This document shows, piece after piece, positions 7,650 to 8,828 of a stretch of DNA of 8,828 bases. The DNA is from Bacteroidota bacterium. GTDB lineage: Bacteria; Bacteroidota; Ignavibacteria; Ignavibacteriales; Ignavibacteriaceae. Below the pieces are notes generated by a model. The model had not been told where the DNA came from, ran no database searches, and saw nothing but the letters and a program-made list of their open reading frames with translations. Each line of letters opens with the position of its first letter. Within the stretch, counting starts at the first letter, position 1. The DNA lies in contig JAJYOQ010000151.1 in the NCBI GenBank assembly GCA_021796135.1, positions 1 through 8,828 of the forward strand. Direction: 5' to 3'. Made by a program: the position numbers and the translations under genes.

Positions 7650-7688
7650 TGTGAAAATAATTATTCGTTTTATATTTAAGTTTAAAGA

Positions 7689-8828
7689 ATGAAATTATTG
7701 ATTTATAGCGTTATGAAAGCAAATTGGGTTGTTTTTATTGTATTAGTGGCATCATCAATGCTGACAGCACAGCAATTTTCTATTGGAGGAATGGTTATTG
7801 ATGCAATGACTAATACCCCGCTTCCTTACTCAAATATTCGTATTGTAAATTCTACTATCGGCACTTCTGCAAATAAAGACGGCAGTTATGAATTAAAGCT
7901 TAACAAAGGCATCTATAAAATCGCAGCTTCGTATATAGGCTATTATACTGACACAATTAAGGTAAACCTCGATCAAAATCTTTCGGAAATAAATTTTAAC
8001 TTAATTCAATCAGATATTAAATTAGCAGCGATTACCGTTTTGCCGGGTGAAAATCCTGCTATAAAAATTATTCGTAATGCTATAATGCGAAAAGAGGAGC
8101 GCAATAAAAAACTTTTAAGTTATGAATTCGAAGCTTATACAAAAGGTATTGTAAGAACACAAAAAGATTTTAGAGCTAATAGCAGACAAGTCGGATTAAA
8201 CATCGGCAGTGATTCCTCTAAATTAAAAATTTCCGGTATTCTTGAAAACGAAAGTAAAGGGTATTTTAAAAAACCGGATTTATACAAAGAGGTTATCATA
8301 GCCAGAAAACAAACTTCAAACTTGCCTTCCTTCGTGAATACAATTGCAGGTGGGCGTTTGGTACAGGATTTTTATGGAAATGATTTTAATTTCCTTGGAA
8401 CACCTTTGCCGGGACCGCTTGCTGAGAATGCTTTAAGCTATTATGATTATCAAATAGTAAATATTGCAGCAATCGACAGGGAAAAAGTATTTCAAATTTT
8501 TATGGAGCCCAAAGACCAGAGTGATCCCGGATTTGTAGGGAATATATTTATTACCGACAGTACTTTTGATTTAATTAAAGTTGATCTGAAAATAAACAAA
8601 GCTGCTAGTATAGGCGGTCTTTTTGACAGTGTAAATATCTATCAGCAGTTTACTCTTTTTAAAGATTCCGTATACATGCCAGCAGATCTTAGATTTTTTA
8701 TAAACTTAAATTATCTCGGAATTGCTAAGCTCGCTTTTGAATTAAATACAATTCTTTATGACTATGAAATTAATCCTAAAATCAAAGATGATTTTTTTAA
8801 TAAAGCAATTGTTACTGTTTTGCCCGAT
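7689..8828 (+). CDS. Carboxypeptidase-like regulatory domain/DUF5686 envelope protein (5' part)
   Basis: The frame is open from the ATG at 7689 to the window edge, giving 380 codons with no stop, so the 3' part is missing. The product starts with a signal peptide (hydrophobic about 13-24, likely cut after LTA at 27). The second in-frame ATG (7713, MKANWVVF) gives a more typical signal peptide, but neither start has a clear Shine-Dalgarno; 7689 is preceded by an A-rich stretch. Residues about 32-105 form a carboxypeptidase-like regulatory beta-sandwich (GGMVIDAMTNTPLPYSNI, then NKDGSYELKL and ASYIGY). This is followed by VLPGENPAIKIIRNAI and SYEFEAYTKGIV, typical of the start of the DUF5686 region. 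Such proteins are widespread in Bacteroidota, usually about 800 residues, and presumed to sit at the outer membrane; their function is unknown. The gene is divergent from the M16 operon across 145 bases and may share its regulation. Confidence 0.88.
   Translation, partial: MKLLIYSVMKANWVVFIVLVASSMLTAQQFSIGGMVIDAMTNTPLPYSNIRIVNSTIGTSANKDGSYELKLNKGIYKIAASYIGYYTDTIKVNLDQNLSEINFNLIQSDIKLAAITVLPGENPAIKIIRNAIMRKEERNKKLLSYEFEAYTKGIVRTQKDFRANSRQVGLNIGSDSSKLKISGILENESKGYFKKPDLYKEVIIARKQTSNLPSFVNTIAGGRLVQDFYGNDFNFLGTPLPGPLAENALSYYDYQIVNIAAIDREKVFQIFMEPKDQSDPGFVGNIFITDSTFDLIKVDLKINKAASIGGLFDSVNIYQQFTLFKDSVYMPADLRFFINLNYLGIAKLAFELNTILYDYEINPKIKDDFFNKAIVTVLPD

Noticed and set aside
7644..7652. 9-base word GGTCAATGT also found in reverse at 3409-3417, as a shared operator
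   Set aside because: It occurs once upstream of each of two genes, overlapping a -35 box in one and the arm of an inverted repeat in the other, in opposite orientation to its gene; two copies are not enough to exclude chance.
7656..7665. AATAATTATT palindrome in the divergent promoter region
   Set aside because: Only A and T, short, and expected by chance at this composition.

Overview
The window is AT-rich bacterial chromosome. It most likely comes from the Bacteroidota/Ignavibacteriota (FCB) branch. The case rests on the combination of genes: a carboxypeptidase-like regulatory domain joined to a DUF5686 region, a compact bacterial M49 peptidase, an exported pair of M16 metallopeptidase subunits, and short signal peptides ending in A|Q. 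The phylum is an inference from gene content. No rRNA, tRNA, CRISPR array, insertion sequence or phage gene is visible, and base composition and coding style look uniform throughout. No stretch longer than 200 bases lacks a gene.

Layout from left to right: (1) A 198-base gene-free end holds one striking 8+8 inverted repeat. (2) On the minus strand, 199-1299 encodes the universal P-loop ATPase YchF. (3) On the minus strand, 1410-3383 encodes a cytosolic M49 (dipeptidyl-peptidase III) zinc peptidase. (4) A 134-base gap, 3384-3517, is unusually rich in inverted repeats and contains the probable terminator of the next operon. (5) A minus-strand operon, read 7543 to 3518, encodes an exported catalytic M16 peptidase subunit, an exported non-catalytic M16 subunit with an extra C-terminal LolA-like domain, and a HAD-family phosphatase. 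The first two genes abut as TAAATG, with a perfect Shine-Dalgarno in the last codons of the first gene. The third follows after 15 bases. (6) A 145-base divergent promoter region, 7544-7688, follows. (7) On the plus strand, from 7689 to the window edge, lies the 5' part of a DUF5686 envelope protein gene with a signal peptide.

How the genes work together: the M16 pair should act in the periplasm as a heterodimer, because one subunit keeps the zinc site and has lost the Arg/Tyr substrate-binding pair while the other has the reverse. The M49 enzyme would handle short peptides in the cytosol. The divergent DUF5686 gene and the M16 operon both make envelope proteins and share one intergenic region. 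YchF is a housekeeping neighbour with no evident link to them. The window is mostly ordinary. The parts worth a second look are the reciprocal M16 pair with its fused lipid-binding-like domain, the attached HAD phosphatase, and three intergenic inverted repeats of unknown role.
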